From CAWGCA01 sp963820955 (lineage in GTDB: Bacteria; Pseudomonadota; Gammaproteobacteria; Chromatiales; Chromatiaceae), in the NCBI GenBank assembly GCA_963820955.1, contig CAWGCA010000039.1, forward strand, positions 1 through 64,000: a stretch of DNA of 64,000 nt, in the 5' to 3' direction. The notes beneath the pieces are model-generated. The model saw only the letters and a program-made list of their open reading frames with translations. It made no database searches and was not told the DNA's origin. Each line of letters opens with the position of its first letter. Position 1 is the stretch's first letter. A program made the translations under genes and the position numbers. Positions 15,846 to 24,804 of the stretch are shown here, piece after piece.

Positions 15846-17359
15846 ATGAATCCCTTCATCAAACGCCACCAGGATAAAATCGCTGGCGTACTTTCCTGCT
15901 TCGATCGTGTTGTCATTACCGGAACCCTTCCCGATATCTGTTATGCGGGCGCCATGGCGAGTTACCTCAGTTACTACAAGATCCGGCTGTTCGATTACCC
16001 CCGATGGGCAGAGCCTCTGCGCAATGAGTTGCGAGACCATGCTGAGCAACTTGCCATTGAGGCCGGCATCGAGATTGAGTTCATTCGGCGCCACAAAGCC
16101 TTTCGTAAAGAAGACCGGATCAAGTCCATCATCGCTCAACGGGGTGATCATCCCGGCTTGGTCCATATCTTCTCGGCCATGGAATCCTGCACTGCCTATC
16201 GCCCCTGGCACGACAAGAAGAAAGGCCATACCACGCTGAAACCAACATCAGGAAAATGCCTCCATTACTACTTCTATTTCATTGACGAGTCTTTTGGGCT
16301 CTGTTACGTCCGAGTCCCCACCTGGGCACCGTTCCGTCTGCAAATCTATTTCAACGGCCACAATTGGTTGGCTCTGCGGCTGGTAAAAGCCGGCATACCC
16401 TTCGAGATGGCGGACAATGCCTTTCTCTCCATTGCCGATTCCAAGCGGGCACAGACGTTTGCCAACCGGCTGGATGCCAAACAACTCCACCAACATCTCA
16501 ATCGGTGGGCCAAGCAATTCTGCCCGGTACATCAACACTTCCACTCCGGTTACCACTGGAGTCTCATGCAAGTGGAGTTCGCCACCGATGTCGTCTTTCA
16601 TCAGCAAGCCGAATTCCAGCCGCTTTACCATGCCATCATCCGTACCGCCGTCCATGCCATTAAGGCGGATAACATCGCCACCTTCCTCGGCCGTAAACTC
16701 AACACCGCCTATCAGGGCGAGATAGGCAATGATTTCAGCACCCGCATCCAGGGTACACGCATCCGGCACCAGATGGGGCCGACCAGTATCAAACTCTATG
16801 ATAAAGCCGGCATCATGGCCCGTGTGGAATGCACCACCAACGATGCCTCATTCTTCAAAATCCACCGATGGGTGGAACAGCGTGACGGTTGGACACAGTG
16901 GAAACTGGCACCGCTACGCAAAAACATCTACAGCTTGCGGGATTTGCGCAAGTTGATGAATGCCGCCAATGAGCGCTATCTCGCCTATATAGCGACCATC
17001 GACAATCCCGGCGCCGGACTCAAGGACATCGATAAAATGTCGGATCGAGCCAAAGACCAGGGCCGATCATTTCGCGGCTTCAACCTGTTCCTGAAACAGG
17101 ATTACCACCTCTTCCTCACCCTCAGTCGTGGCGAATGGTCAATCAGCGGCTTTCGTGCCGTCGATCTACGGGCCTACATACCTGACCTATCTTCCAGCCA
17201 ATCTTCCTATTTACTCGCTTGCGTACTCACGGGCTGATCAAAAAGATTGGGCATCGTTACAAATATTACCTCAAAAAGTTTGGCCGCAGAGTCTTGGCTG
17301 CTACGCTTAAGCTTCGTGAATATGTCGTTCTGCCAACCCTCTGTGCTAATACGGGATGA
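15846..17359 (+). pseudogene. 'MNPFIKRHQD' family mobile-element protein, frameshifted near end
   Basis: The 463-residue frame starts MNPFIKRHQDKIAGVLSCFD and belongs to a multi-copy family, often labelled MarR-like or hypothetical, whose C-terminus is a winged helix. Here the frame ends early at 17237. The missing helix continues in another frame from about 17215 (LRTHGLIKKIG, KYYLKKFGRRVLAA, LKLREYVVLPTL) to a TGA at 17357-17359. One inserted base near 17215 would restore it. It sits exactly where the IS1182 transposase is cut, so it arrived as part of a mobile unit. No DDE or HUH motif is obvious and its chemistry is unknown to me. Confidence 0.65.
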
Positions 17360-17544
17360 ATAGTTCTTTGTACTTTTGTTCAACATCTCAGTGGTAAGGT
17401 ACTAAGGGGCGACGAAACATTAACACCAGTGAATTGATCGCTATTGTGCCTAGACGCGGTCATACATCCTATAGCTGCGGCTGACGTTTTTTCGGTGAAT
17501 TCGAGTATTTTCCGCAAATTCACACGATTGACACATAACTGTTA

Positions 17545-17586
17545 TTATGGCACATTGACGCTTTTAGAATCGTCAAGATGCCATAA
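17545..17586. promoter_or_regulatory. Imperfect 16-bp palindrome abutting ORF A start
   Basis: TTATGGCACATTGACG and CGTCAAGATGCCATAA pair at 14 of 16 positions around a 10-base loop and end on the first base of the ORF A start codon. A TTGACA hexamer lies at 17529-17534. It may be an operator bound by the HTH-containing transposase frame, or an RNA hairpin hiding the start from outside transcripts. Confidence 0.5.
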
Positions 17587-18350
17587 TGAGGCCGACTCAA
17601 TTTGCCCCCGATGCCGCCGCTGCGCTGCTGCGCAAGCAAAAAATTGCTACCTTGCCGGAATTGATGGCGGTGCTCGGCACCGATGCGCGGCGGACCGCTT
17701 TCCGAAAACTGAGGGAACTATCGTGCCTCACGAGCTACTCCCACTGTGGCCGGTATTACACACTCAATGACGTCGCCGAGTTCGATGAGCAGGGTCTGTG
17801 GTCCTACCGTGAGGTTTGGTTTTCGGTCTGCGGGACGCTACTCGAGACGATTATCGCGTTCATAGAAGCCGGCGAGATAGGCTACTTCGTCGACGAGCTC
17901 GATAATCTACTCCATGTAGTAACCAAGGACGCACTCCGAAAACTCGTTCACGCGGGGCGATTGTCTCGCCATGAGGTGACGGGGCGGTTCCTATACTGCG
18001 CAGCGGACTCGGGCCGGAAACGCCAACAACTCGTGGCGCGCCGAATGCTTCTTGCCGAGCCGGGGGTGGCCGGTCCCTTGCCCGAGCCGGCTATTCTCCC
18101 TGATGAGCTACGAGCGGCCATCGTGCTCTTTTTCAGCGTCCTCGATGAGAAACAGCGACGTCTGTATGCCGGACTCGAAGCCCTGAAGAGCGGCCATGGC
18201 GGCGACACGCGCATTGCCGAGTTGCTGGGTCTCAATGTCGGCACCGTTGCACGAGGCAGGCGCGAGTTGCTCGAGCAAGACATCGAAGTCGAACGGGTAC
18301 GCGCAACCGGCGGCGGGCGCAAACCGGTGGAAAAAAAACACCGGAAGTGA
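17586..18350 (+). CDS. ISAzo13-like element, ORF A (N-terminal domain plus HTH)
   Basis: 254 residues. About 1-170 form an accessory domain (LRKQKIATLPELMAVLGTDA, SYSHCGRYYTLNDVAEFDEQ) that recalls winged-helix DNA-binding proteins. Residues about 185-240 are the ISAzo13 N-terminal HTH (LDEKQRRLYAGLEALKSGHG, TRIAELLGLNVGTVARGRRE). The frame stops right after Glu-Lys-Lys-His-Arg-Lys. Its natural continuation is in the -1 frame (ORF B), so A and B are probably parts of one transposase joined by frameshifting on A8. Confidence 0.7.
   Translation: MRPTQFAPDAAAALLRKQKIATLPELMAVLGTDARRTAFRKLRELSCLTSYSHCGRYYTLNDVAEFDEQGLWSYREVWFSVCGTLLETIIAFIEAGEIGYFVDELDNLLHVVTKDALRKLVHAGRLSRHEVTGRFLYCAADSGRKRQQLVARRMLLAEPGVAGPLPEPAILPDELRAAIVLFFSVLDEKQRRLYAGLEALKSGHGGDTRIAELLGLNVGTVARGRRELLEQDIEVERVRATGGGRKPVEKKHRK
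18331..18338 (+). other. A8 slippery site for -1 frameshift
   Basis: The zero frame reads GAA-AAA-AAA-CAC, which contains the classical heptamer A-AAA-AAA. A one-base backward slip gives Lys-Lys-Thr-Pro-Glu-Val-Ile-Ala-Cys, running straight into the conserved ISAzo13 sequence of ORF B. A one-base length error in the run would produce the same picture. Confidence 0.6.
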
Positions 18351-19282
18351 TCGCCTGCATCAAAGAGCTGATGCAGCACGAGACAGCCGGCGACCCAATG
18401 ACGGGATTGAAGTGGACCCACAGGACAACGGCCAAGATTGCCGGTCAGTTGCAGGCGCTTGGCATCAAGGTCAGCGACAGAACGGTGGCCAAGCTGCTCA
18501 AGCAGATGGACTACTCGTTGCGCGTCAATCACAAGAAGCTCTCCAGGGTCTCTCCCGAGGACCGCGACGCGCAGTTTTCCTGTATCGCCGAGTTGCGCGA
18601 ACGTTGTGCTGCCGAAGGCTTGCCACTGATCAGCGTGGACACCAAGAAGAAAGAGCTCGTCGGACAGTTCAAGAACACCGGCGCAACCTGGGAGCACCAA
18701 CCTGTGCTGGTCAACGATCACGACTTCCGATCTCAGGCCGAGGGCATCGCTATCCCGTACGGGGTCTATGACTTGCAGGCCAATCAAGGTACGGTGTTCG
18801 TCGGTACCTCCTACGACACACCGGAATTCGCGGTAGATTCCATCGAAAAGTGGTGGCGGTACGAAGGGCAAAGGCGCTACGGGCAAGCCGAGCAAATCGC
18901 CATCCTGGCTGACTGTGGCGGCAGCAACGGACCGAGCTGCCGAGCATGGAAATACGGCTTACATCGCAAGCTTTGCGAACGCCATGGGCTTAATGTCACA
19001 GTCGCTCACTACCCATCAGGCGCCTCGAAGTGGAATCCTATCGAGCATCGGCTGTTTAGTGAGATCAGCAAGAACTGGGCAGGCCGCCCCTTGGACAGCT
19101 ATGAGACCATCCTCAATTATATCCGCAGAACTCGCACGACGACCGGATTGCGCTTGCGAGCGCATCTTGTCCGAAAGCAATACGAAAAAGGCATCAAGAT
19201 ACCAAAGTCGCTGATGAGCGAGTTGCCGATCAAGAAGGGCGCAGAACTCCCGAAGTGGAACTACACCCTCAGCCCCTCGTAA
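18347..19282 (+). CDS. ISAzo13-family transposase catalytic part, ORF B
   Basis: The 311-residue frame holds the DDE domain of ISAzo13-type transposases: LISVDTKKKELVGQFKNTG (first Asp), AIPYGVYDLQANQG, ILADCGGSNGPS (second Asp) and KWNPIEHRLFSEISKNWAGR (Glu). It ends with the typical PKWNYTL. Its formal GTG start overlaps the ORF A stop (GTGA). The catalytic triad looks intact, so the element may still be mobile if frameshifting delivers the fused protein. Confidence 0.8.
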   Translation: MIACIKELMQHETAGDPMTGLKWTHRTTAKIAGQLQALGIKVSDRTVAKLLKQMDYSLRVNHKKLSRVSPEDRDAQFSCIAELRERCAAEGLPLISVDTKKKELVGQFKNTGATWEHQPVLVNDHDFRSQAEGIAIPYGVYDLQANQGTVFVGTSYDTPEFAVDSIEKWWRYEGQRRYGQAEQIAILADCGGSNGPSCRAWKYGLHRKLCERHGLNVTVAHYPSGASKWNPIEHRLFSEISKNWAGRPLDSYETILNYIRRTRTTTGLRLRAHLVRKQYEKGIKIPKSLMSELPIKKGAELPKWNYTLSPS

Positions 19283-19512
19283 AATTGGAAGTTATTCTTT
19301 CGGCGACCCTAAGGGTGCTTCGTGGAATCTCAGCCATGTTGAAGGCTTGATAATAAACGCAGATTACTGAATATGGTGCAGACTGAGGAACAACGACCAC
19401 AAGCCAAGCAAGAAACGATCGATTACTGAAAAATTGGGTGCGCGTTTTCGTGAACGGCTGATCACCGGAGCTGCTGTCTGATTCCCCAGGTTGCGGCTAG
19501 ATGAAATAATGC

Positions 19513-19526
19513 TATCATGATATCAT
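19513..19526. promoter_or_regulatory. Nested palindromes upstream of fitA-like gene
   Basis: TATCATGATA (19513-19522) and ATGATATCAT (19517-19526) are both perfect palindromes and lie 28-41 bases before the antitoxin start. They are a likely operator for the ribbon-helix-helix antitoxin or the toxin-antitoxin complex. Confidence 0.55.
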
Positions 19527-19553
19527 ATCCGATGAAAATAGAGGTGGACAATC

Positions 19554-19796
19554 ATGGCTCAGGTTGTAGTGCGCAATTTGGATGAGGAGATCAAAAAACG
19601 TCTGAAGCAGCGTGCAGATGAGCACGGAATCAGCATGGAGGCTGAGATTCGTTTGATTCTGGCGAGTACCCTGAAAGAACGCAAACCTGCCTCCAAAGGT
19701 CTGGGGTCGAGGATTACCAGCCGTTTTGCGGATCATGGTCTGGAACGGCCGCTGCCGGAATTACACGGTCAGGATATCTGCCCGCTTGACCTGTAA
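19554..19796 (+). CDS. FitA-like ribbon-helix-helix antitoxin
   Basis: 80 residues starting MAQVVVRNLDEEIKKRLKQR, the FitA/Arc-type ribbon-helix-helix signature: a beta strand, then two helices with EHGISMEAEIRLIL. The C-terminal GLGSRITSRFADHGLERPLP tail is the region that wraps the PIN toxin in this family. GAGGTGG precedes the start. It is translationally coupled to the toxin: its TAA is followed immediately by the toxin ATG. Confidence 0.85.
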   Translation: MAQVVVRNLDEEIKKRLKQRADEHGISMEAEIRLILASTLKERKPASKGLGSRITSRFADHGLERPLPELHGQDICPLDL

Positions 19797-20219
19797 ATGA
19801 TCATCCTCGACACCAATGTGCTCTCTGCGTTGATGCAGAACGAACCACAGATTGCGGTTGTCGACTGGCTAGACGAGCAGCCTGGCGAGTCGATCTGGAT
19901 AACCTGTATTACGCTGTTTGAAGCGCGTTACGGTCTGGCCCTGCTACCAGACGGGAAAAGGAAAAACCGGTTGCGCTCACTGTTTGAAGCGTTGGTAGCA
20001 GAAGACCTGGATGGCAGGGTATTAGTGTTCGATCAGGCAGCAGCGGAAGAGGCAGCGCAGCTTGCTGCAGAGCGTCATAACATGGGTTTGAACGTGGATA
20101 TGCGAGATACCTTCATTGCTGGCATTGCTCTGGCGAGGAAGGCAACATTGGCAACCCGCAATATCCGCCATTTTGATGACCTCCATGTCAAAGTCGTCAA
20201 TCCGTGGAGTCCATTATAA
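19797..20219 (+). CDS. FitB/VapC-like PIN-domain toxin
   Basis: 140 residues of the PIN ribonuclease fold. MIILDTNVLSALM gives the first Asp, TLFEARYG the conserved Glu, NVDMRDTFIAGIALA the third acidic position with the Asp needed for Mg binding, and LATRNIRHFDD the last. PIN toxins of this type cleave RNA, often tRNA or rRNA. All acidic residues are present, so the toxin looks functional. It pairs with the preceding antitoxin. Confidence 0.88.
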   Translation: MIILDTNVLSALMQNEPQIAVVDWLDEQPGESIWITCITLFEARYGLALLPDGKRKNRLRSLFEALVAEDLDGRVLVFDQAAAEEAAQLAAERHNMGLNVDMRDTFIAGIALARKATLATRNIRHFDDLHVKVVNPWSPL

Positions 20220-20835
20220 AGCCAACGAGAAGCCGGCTCTTCCCACCTGCAATTGGCGAATCGCTACTGAAGCCGAAACTAAGTCGGGGATCCGCAATCT
20301 CATAGTTTCTTGATACGTAACTGTATCTGTACACTGGAAAAATAAAGAAATCCAGGTTTATCTTCCCAAAGTGGGTTGACGGAGTGGGCTACCACTCAAC
20401 GTTTGCAATCGATTGATATGAAAGGTGAAAAAAAACGTCATCGGCCTGAAAAGCCGTGGACCTCGGTTCGATTCATGGCTCAGATTATATCAATTAAATC
20501 AATTATATAGGTCGCAAATTACGTGTATTTTCTCATTGTGTTTTTTTGCGGAAGAATCAGCAAAATCTCGTCTAATCCCGCCTAACAAAGTCTGAATCTA
20601 CTCCGGTGAGTGGCAAGAATGCTGTATCGCGGTAAGCACAAACAGTAGCCCTCCAAACTCCGCGGAGGCCAAGCGCTATTGCTACCGCAAAAGACTCGTA
20701 CAGCAGCTCAAAGCTCCGCATCGGATGTAGGGGACAGTTGAGTTATTCGCAATCAATTTATACTATCGGTATAAACATACCCTGGACGTTTTTACATACG
20801 GGGATAGCCAAACCTTTGAATGTCGAAGTTCCAAT
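20220..20835. other. Gene-free region with degenerate tRNA-Cys 3' end
   Basis: About 615 bases without a convincing gene. It holds the first tRNA-Cys-like fragment (20442-20483), followed by an AT-rich stretch. The promoter of the SNF2 gene should lie in its right part. Confidence 0.5.
20442..20483 (+). repeat. tRNA-Cys 3'-end remnant, copy 1 (candidate att site)
   Basis: It reads CGGCCTGAAAAGCCGTGG followed by a T-arm CTCGGTTCGATT and CTCAG. It corresponds to the anticodon arm through T-arm of tRNA-Cys, but the anticodon loop carries AAA in place of GCA and the 5' half is absent. Two better copies occur at 26967 and 34648. Not a functional tRNA. Confidence 0.65.
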
Positions 20836-23529
20836 GTGTCTTTTGAACTAGGATTGTTACCCTCCGGGCATCTGCATTGCTTCCCGCTGACAACTGATAG
20901 CGATTCAAATGAGAGCGCCGGTAGTGCGCGCATTGCCAAGGCGTTTTCGCGACATACGGGCGAGGGCCTGTTTACTCTAGCGGCAAGGAAAGAGGATGCA
21001 GATCTAGCACCGACATTCGTCTATTGGCGCAATTTCGCCGGAAAATATCTGAGCGCACGATGCCTGCTGACACCAACGGATCCGGATCGAATTGATCCCC
21101 TGGAGCCGCTTTGTGCAGCAGATACGATGCCCTTGCTTCTGAGTGCGCCGCCTATGCGTGGCGCCGAGTATCTCTCCGCCTTGGCGTTGCAGGAGATCTG
21201 GACCCTGTTAGATCGTTGGGTCTGCGAACAGATTCAGGTATTCGGCAGCCTTGCCGGTTTCCTCGCCAGCAAGGCGCCAAAATGGCATCAGGTGGGTCGT
21301 GTCTGCTTCCATCTGGCGGAAAACAAAAACGATCCGGACTATCCCTTCGCTTTCATGGCCACCTATGCGCCCGAAATTTCCGGGCAGGGCAGGGTGCGTT
21401 ATCAACCACTCAACCGGGCCCTGCAGGAGTATACCGGCGCAAAGAACAAACAGGCATTGATACGCCTCCTTTCACCCGTGCATCGCGCATCGGAATCCAG
21501 CCCGGTGATCAGGGACCTGGTAGAGACGGGCGATCTGTACCACCCGCTGGCCTGGACACCCACGGAAGCGTACGAATTTCTCAAGGAGATACCGCTGTAC
21601 GAGCAGAGCGGTGTGGTTGTGCGGATACCGGACTGGTGGAAAAAACGCAGTAGACCCCGTGTTGGCATCACCATTGGTCAGGGCAAGAAAAAGAACTTCG
21701 GTGCCGACTCGTTACTGGATTTCAGCTTGAAGATTGCGTTGGGTGATGAGTCACTCAGCCAGGCCGAACTGAATAAGCTGATGGCGGCGGGTGATGGTCT
21801 GGTCTTCATCAAGGGACAGTGGGTGGAAGTCGATCAGGTGCAACTGAGTGAGGCCCTTGCGCACTGGAAAAAAGTGGAAGCCGGTGTGGTGGATAATGGC
21901 CTCTCCTTTGTGGAGGGAATGCGGCTGCTGGCCGGTGCGCCTGCCGACCTGGGCCGTGCCGATTCCATGAATGAGACGCGCGAGTGGTCTTTTGTCCAGC
22001 CTGGTAAGTGGCTGACGTCACTACTTGATGAGTTACGATCACCGGGTGAAGAGAAGGTCGCCAGCCCGGGGAAATCACTCAAAGCGACCCTTCGACCCTA
22101 TCAGAAGAGTGGGGTCAGCTGGTTGTGGTTGCTCTCTCGGTTGGGATTGGGTGCCTGTCTGGCGGATGACATGGGACTGGGGAAGACCATGCAGATCATT
22201 GCGCTTCTGCTTGTATTGAAGAAGAATCGCTGTAACAAGCCGTCGTTGCTGGTACTTCCGGCATCCCTACTCGCCAATTGGAAAACAGAACTCGATCGCT
22301 TCGCTCCGTCTCTGAAGTGCCTTTTCATACACCGATCCCAGATGGGTAAGGATGAAATCGATGCCTTGGTTGCCGACGATAATCCTGTTTTGAATCACGT
22401 CGATCTGGTGTTGACCACCTATGGCACGCTCATGCGCCAAAGCTGGCTACAGGACCGGGAGTGGCAACTGTTAGTGCTTGACGAAGCGCAAGCGATCAAG
22501 AACCCGGTTGCCCGCCAGACGAAAGCCGTCAAGCAGATAAAGGCTGTATCCCGTATTGCGCTGACCGGAACGCCAGTCGAAAATCGAATTTCCGATCTCT
22601 GGTCGCTATTCGATTTCCTGAATCCCGGTCTGCTCGGATCGGCTATGCGGTTCAAAAGTTTCGTCAAGTCTCTGTCGGAGCAAAGCGTCAAACAATATGC
22701 ACCGCTGCGCAATCTTGTAAGTCCCTACATCCTGCGCCGCCTCAAGACCGACCGGTCGATCATCAGCGACCTGCCGGAGAAGACTGAAGTGGCGGCATAC
22801 TGTGGTCTGAGTAAAATTCAGGCGGCTCAGTATCAAAAGGCGGTGGCTGAGTTAGCCGAATCGCTGGAGACACTGGATGGCATGAAACGGCGTGGCCTGG
22901 TGCTCTCTTACCTACTGCGGTTCAAGCAGATCTGTAATCATCCGTCACAATTGTTGGGCGATGGCCTGTATGAGCCGAAAAAGAGCGGTAAGTTTCTACG
23001 CATGGTCGAGCTTTGCGAAGAGATCGCCTCACGTCAGGAGAAGCTTCTTGTTTTCACCCAGTTCCGCGAGATGACCGGACCGCTGGCCTCGTTCCTGGCG
23101 CAGCAATTTGACCAGCCGGGTCTGATTTTGCATGGTGGTACGCCGGTCGGGCAACGGCAAAAACTCGTTGAGCGTTTTCAGTGCGAAGAGGGGCCACCCT
23201 TCTTTATTCTATCGCTCAAGGCAGGAGGCACTGGCCTCAACCTGACACAGGCATCCCACGTAATCCACTTCGATCGCTGGTGGAACCCGGCAGTGGAAAA
23301 TCAGGCAACCGATCGAGCCTTCCGCATTGGTCAGAAAAGAAATGTACTGGTGCATAAATTCGTCTGCCAGGGAACGGTAGAGGAGAAAATCGATGCCTTG
23401 ATCAAAGAGAAGAGTGCACTCGCCAATGATCTGTTGGAAGGGGGAGGGGAGATGCTGCTGACTGAGATGGATAATGAAGCGTTGCTTAACCTGGTTTCAC
23501 TCGATATCGAAAAAAGCCAGGTTGGATAG
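20836..23529 (+). CDS. SNF2-family helicase/ATPase
   Basis: 897 residues. The N-terminal 400 are an extension typical of bacterial SNF2 proteins. The ATPase core starts with LADDMGLGKTMQ (Walker A, about residue 441), then LVLDEAQAIKN (DEAQ box, about 546), LTGTPVENR, and the helicase C-terminal part with VFTQFREM, LILHGGT, SLKAGGTGLNLT and TDRAFRIGQKR. All seven SNF2 motifs seem intact. The start is GTG. It is followed after 11 bases by a SWIM zinc-finger gene, the same pairing as Bacillus ywqA/ywqB. Expected to translocate on DNA, possibly in repair, chromatin remodelling or defence. Confidence 0.88.
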   Translation: MSFELGLLPSGHLHCFPLTTDSDSNESAGSARIAKAFSRHTGEGLFTLAARKEDADLAPTFVYWRNFAGKYLSARCLLTPTDPDRIDPLEPLCAADTMPLLLSAPPMRGAEYLSALALQEIWTLLDRWVCEQIQVFGSLAGFLASKAPKWHQVGRVCFHLAENKNDPDYPFAFMATYAPEISGQGRVRYQPLNRALQEYTGAKNKQALIRLLSPVHRASESSPVIRDLVETGDLYHPLAWTPTEAYEFLKEIPLYEQSGVVVRIPDWWKKRSRPRVGITIGQGKKKNFGADSLLDFSLKIALGDESLSQAELNKLMAAGDGLVFIKGQWVEVDQVQLSEALAHWKKVEAGVVDNGLSFVEGMRLLAGAPADLGRADSMNETREWSFVQPGKWLTSLLDELRSPGEEKVASPGKSLKATLRPYQKSGVSWLWLLSRLGLGACLADDMGLGKTMQIIALLLVLKKNRCNKPSLLVLPASLLANWKTELDRFAPSLKCLFIHRSQMGKDEIDALVADDNPVLNHVDLVLTTYGTLMRQSWLQDREWQLLVLDEAQAIKNPVARQTKAVKQIKAVSRIALTGTPVENRISDLWSLFDFLNPGLLGSAMRFKSFVKSLSEQSVKQYAPLRNLVSPYILRRLKTDRSIISDLPEKTEVAAYCGLSKIQAAQYQKAVAELAESLETLDGMKRRGLVLSYLLRFKQICNHPSQLLGDGLYEPKKSGKFLRMVELCEEIASRQEKLLVFTQFREMTGPLASFLAQQFDQPGLILHGGTPVGQRQKLVERFQCEEGPPFFILSLKAGGTGLNLTQASHVIHFDRWWNPAVENQATDRAFRIGQKRNVLVHKFVCQGTVEEKIDALIKEKSALANDLLEGGGEMLLTEMDNEALLNLVSLDIEKSQVG

Positions 23530-23540
23530 GAAAAAAGAGA

Positions 23541-24269
23541 ATGGCTTATTATGAATGGAGACCTTATGTGTCGGTTGCCCAACGGCGTGCCAAGGCATTA
23601 CGGGAGATGCAGAAACTGCGCAAGAAGGGAAAGAAGATCGAACCGGTGGAGTTGGAAGGCCGTAAGATTGCACGTACTTTCTGGGGAGATGCCTGGTGCA
23701 AACACCTGGAACAATTCAGCGACTATGCTAACCGCTTGCCGCGCGGGCGGACCTATGTGCGTAACGGTTCGGTTTGCCATCTCGCTATCTCAAAGGGAAA
23801 AATTGAGGCCATCGTCAGCGGCTCCGAACTCTATAATATCGACATCAGGATCACACCGCTTGCCGAAAACAGGTGGAAAAAAGTACGTAAACAGTGTGCC
23901 GGCCAAATCGGCTCCATGCTGGAGTTATTGCAGGGACGTCTCTCCAATCATGTTATGGAGATTGTGACCGATCGTAACCAAGGACTGTTTCCCAAGCCAA
24001 GTGAAATCAAATTCTCCTGCGACTGCCCGGACTGGGCGGGGATGTGCAAACATGTCGCCGCTGCCCTCTACGGGATAGGTGCCCGACTGGACCATCAACC
24101 TGAGTTGCTTTTTCTGCTGAGAAATGTCGACCACGACGAGTTGATCACTGCTGAATTGGAACTGCAGACAGCGACTTCCGGAAAAGGAAAGCGACGTCGT
24201 CTGGCAAGCCAGGATCTTTCTGATGTATTTGGAGTAGAGATCGAAGAGTCTCCTGAAGCCAGGAAGTAG
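23541..24269 (+). CDS. SWIM zinc-finger protein
   Basis: 242 residues with the SWIM motif CxCxnCxH at about residues 158-170 (SCDCPDWAGMCKHVAAAL), a zinc-binding DNA- or protein-interaction module. Upstream is RKIARTFWGDAWCKHLEQFS, the standard start region of bacterial SWIM proteins that accompany SNF2 ATPases, and LPRGRTYVRNG. It is 11 bases downstream of the SNF2 gene and almost surely in the same operon and complex. The C-terminal tail is basic (GKGKRRRLAS). Confidence 0.85.
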   Translation: MAYYEWRPYVSVAQRRAKALREMQKLRKKGKKIEPVELEGRKIARTFWGDAWCKHLEQFSDYANRLPRGRTYVRNGSVCHLAISKGKIEAIVSGSELYNIDIRITPLAENRWKKVRKQCAGQIGSMLELLQGRLSNHVMEIVTDRNQGLFPKPSEIKFSCDCPDWAGMCKHVAAALYGIGARLDHQPELLFLLRNVDHDELITAELELQTATSGKGKRRRLASQDLSDVFGVEIEESPEARK

Positions 24270-24291
24270 AAAGAGATCTGTCACAAAAAAG

Positions 24292-24633
24292 GTGACGAAA
24301 AAAGGAATCGATGAAACGAAAAAGAAAAGCAACGCTGCCCGAAACGGGAAAAAAGCAACGGCGCGCAGCAGGAAAGGTACAGTGACCAAATCGGCAGCGG
24401 TAGTCCGCAGGAAAGAATTTATCCCCACCTCAGCCGCAGTTGCCCGCTTACGCAAACGATTCGGGATGAATCAATCCCAGTTTGCAAAACTGCTTGGTGT
24501 AAGCCAGCCGACTGTCATCAACTGGGAGAATGCCGGCGGTAAACTCAATCTTCGCCAACGCACCATGGAGGCGCTTGCCGAGGCAGCTGGGTTTACAAGC
24601 GATCAGGCAACGAAAAAATTAAAGCATAACTGA
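24292..24633 (+). CDS. HTH protein with Lys-rich N-terminal tail
   Basis: 113 residues from a GTG start 22 bases after the SWIM gene. Residues 1-45 are extremely rich in Lys/Arg/Ala/Thr (histone-H1-like). Residues about 48-105 form an XRE-type helix-turn-helix: VARLRKRFGMNQSQFAKLLG, SQPTVINWENAGG. It is probably the third gene of the SNF2-SWIM operon, as regulator or nucleoid-binding partner. The basic tail would add nonspecific DNA binding. Confidence 0.75.
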   Translation: MTKKGIDETKKKSNAARNGKKATARSRKGTVTKSAAVVRRKEFIPTSAAVARLRKRFGMNQSQFAKLLGVSQPTVINWENAGGKLNLRQRTMEALAEAAGFTSDQATKKLKHN

Positions 24634-24669
24634 TGAGATTGCGTCACCTCGCATGCAGCTTGTCTCACA

Positions 24670-24771
24670 TCTGTTGTGGGTCCCTAAAAATAGGAGCCTG
24701 TTGATTCTATTGCATATTTCTGGATAATGCCGATCCATGGAATCCATGGTACGGCTGATCCAGTTCATGCT
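24670..24771. repeat. Dispersed ~105-bp repeat, copy 1
   Basis: It begins CTGTTGTGGGTCCCTAAAAA and runs to CCATGGTACGGCTGATCCAG. A diverged copy occurs at 29010-29112 with the same order of blocks (TGTGGGTCCC, AAAATAGGA, CCATGGTACGGCT). Probably an insertion-sequence end or a solo non-autonomous element. Confidence 0.6.
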
Positions 24772-24804
24772 GACGTTGCTGACGACATCTGTCCGATCGC
24801 AGAG

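Larger units (their letters stand above)
17405..19310 (+). mobile_element. ISAzo13-like insertion sequence
   Basis: The left end AGGGGCGACGAAACATTAAC (17405-17424) and the reverse complement of the right end, AGGGTCGCCGAAAGAATAAC (19291-19310), agree at 16 of 20 positions and bracket both transposase frames. The element is about 1.9 kb. No convincing target duplication can be read at the borders. Structure inside: palindrome, ORF A, slippery A8, ORF B. Confidence 0.65.

Noticed and set aside
15788..16229. N-terminal extension of the IS1182 frame
   Set aside because: It is antisense to the conserved MNPFIKRHQD protein and has no transposase similarity.
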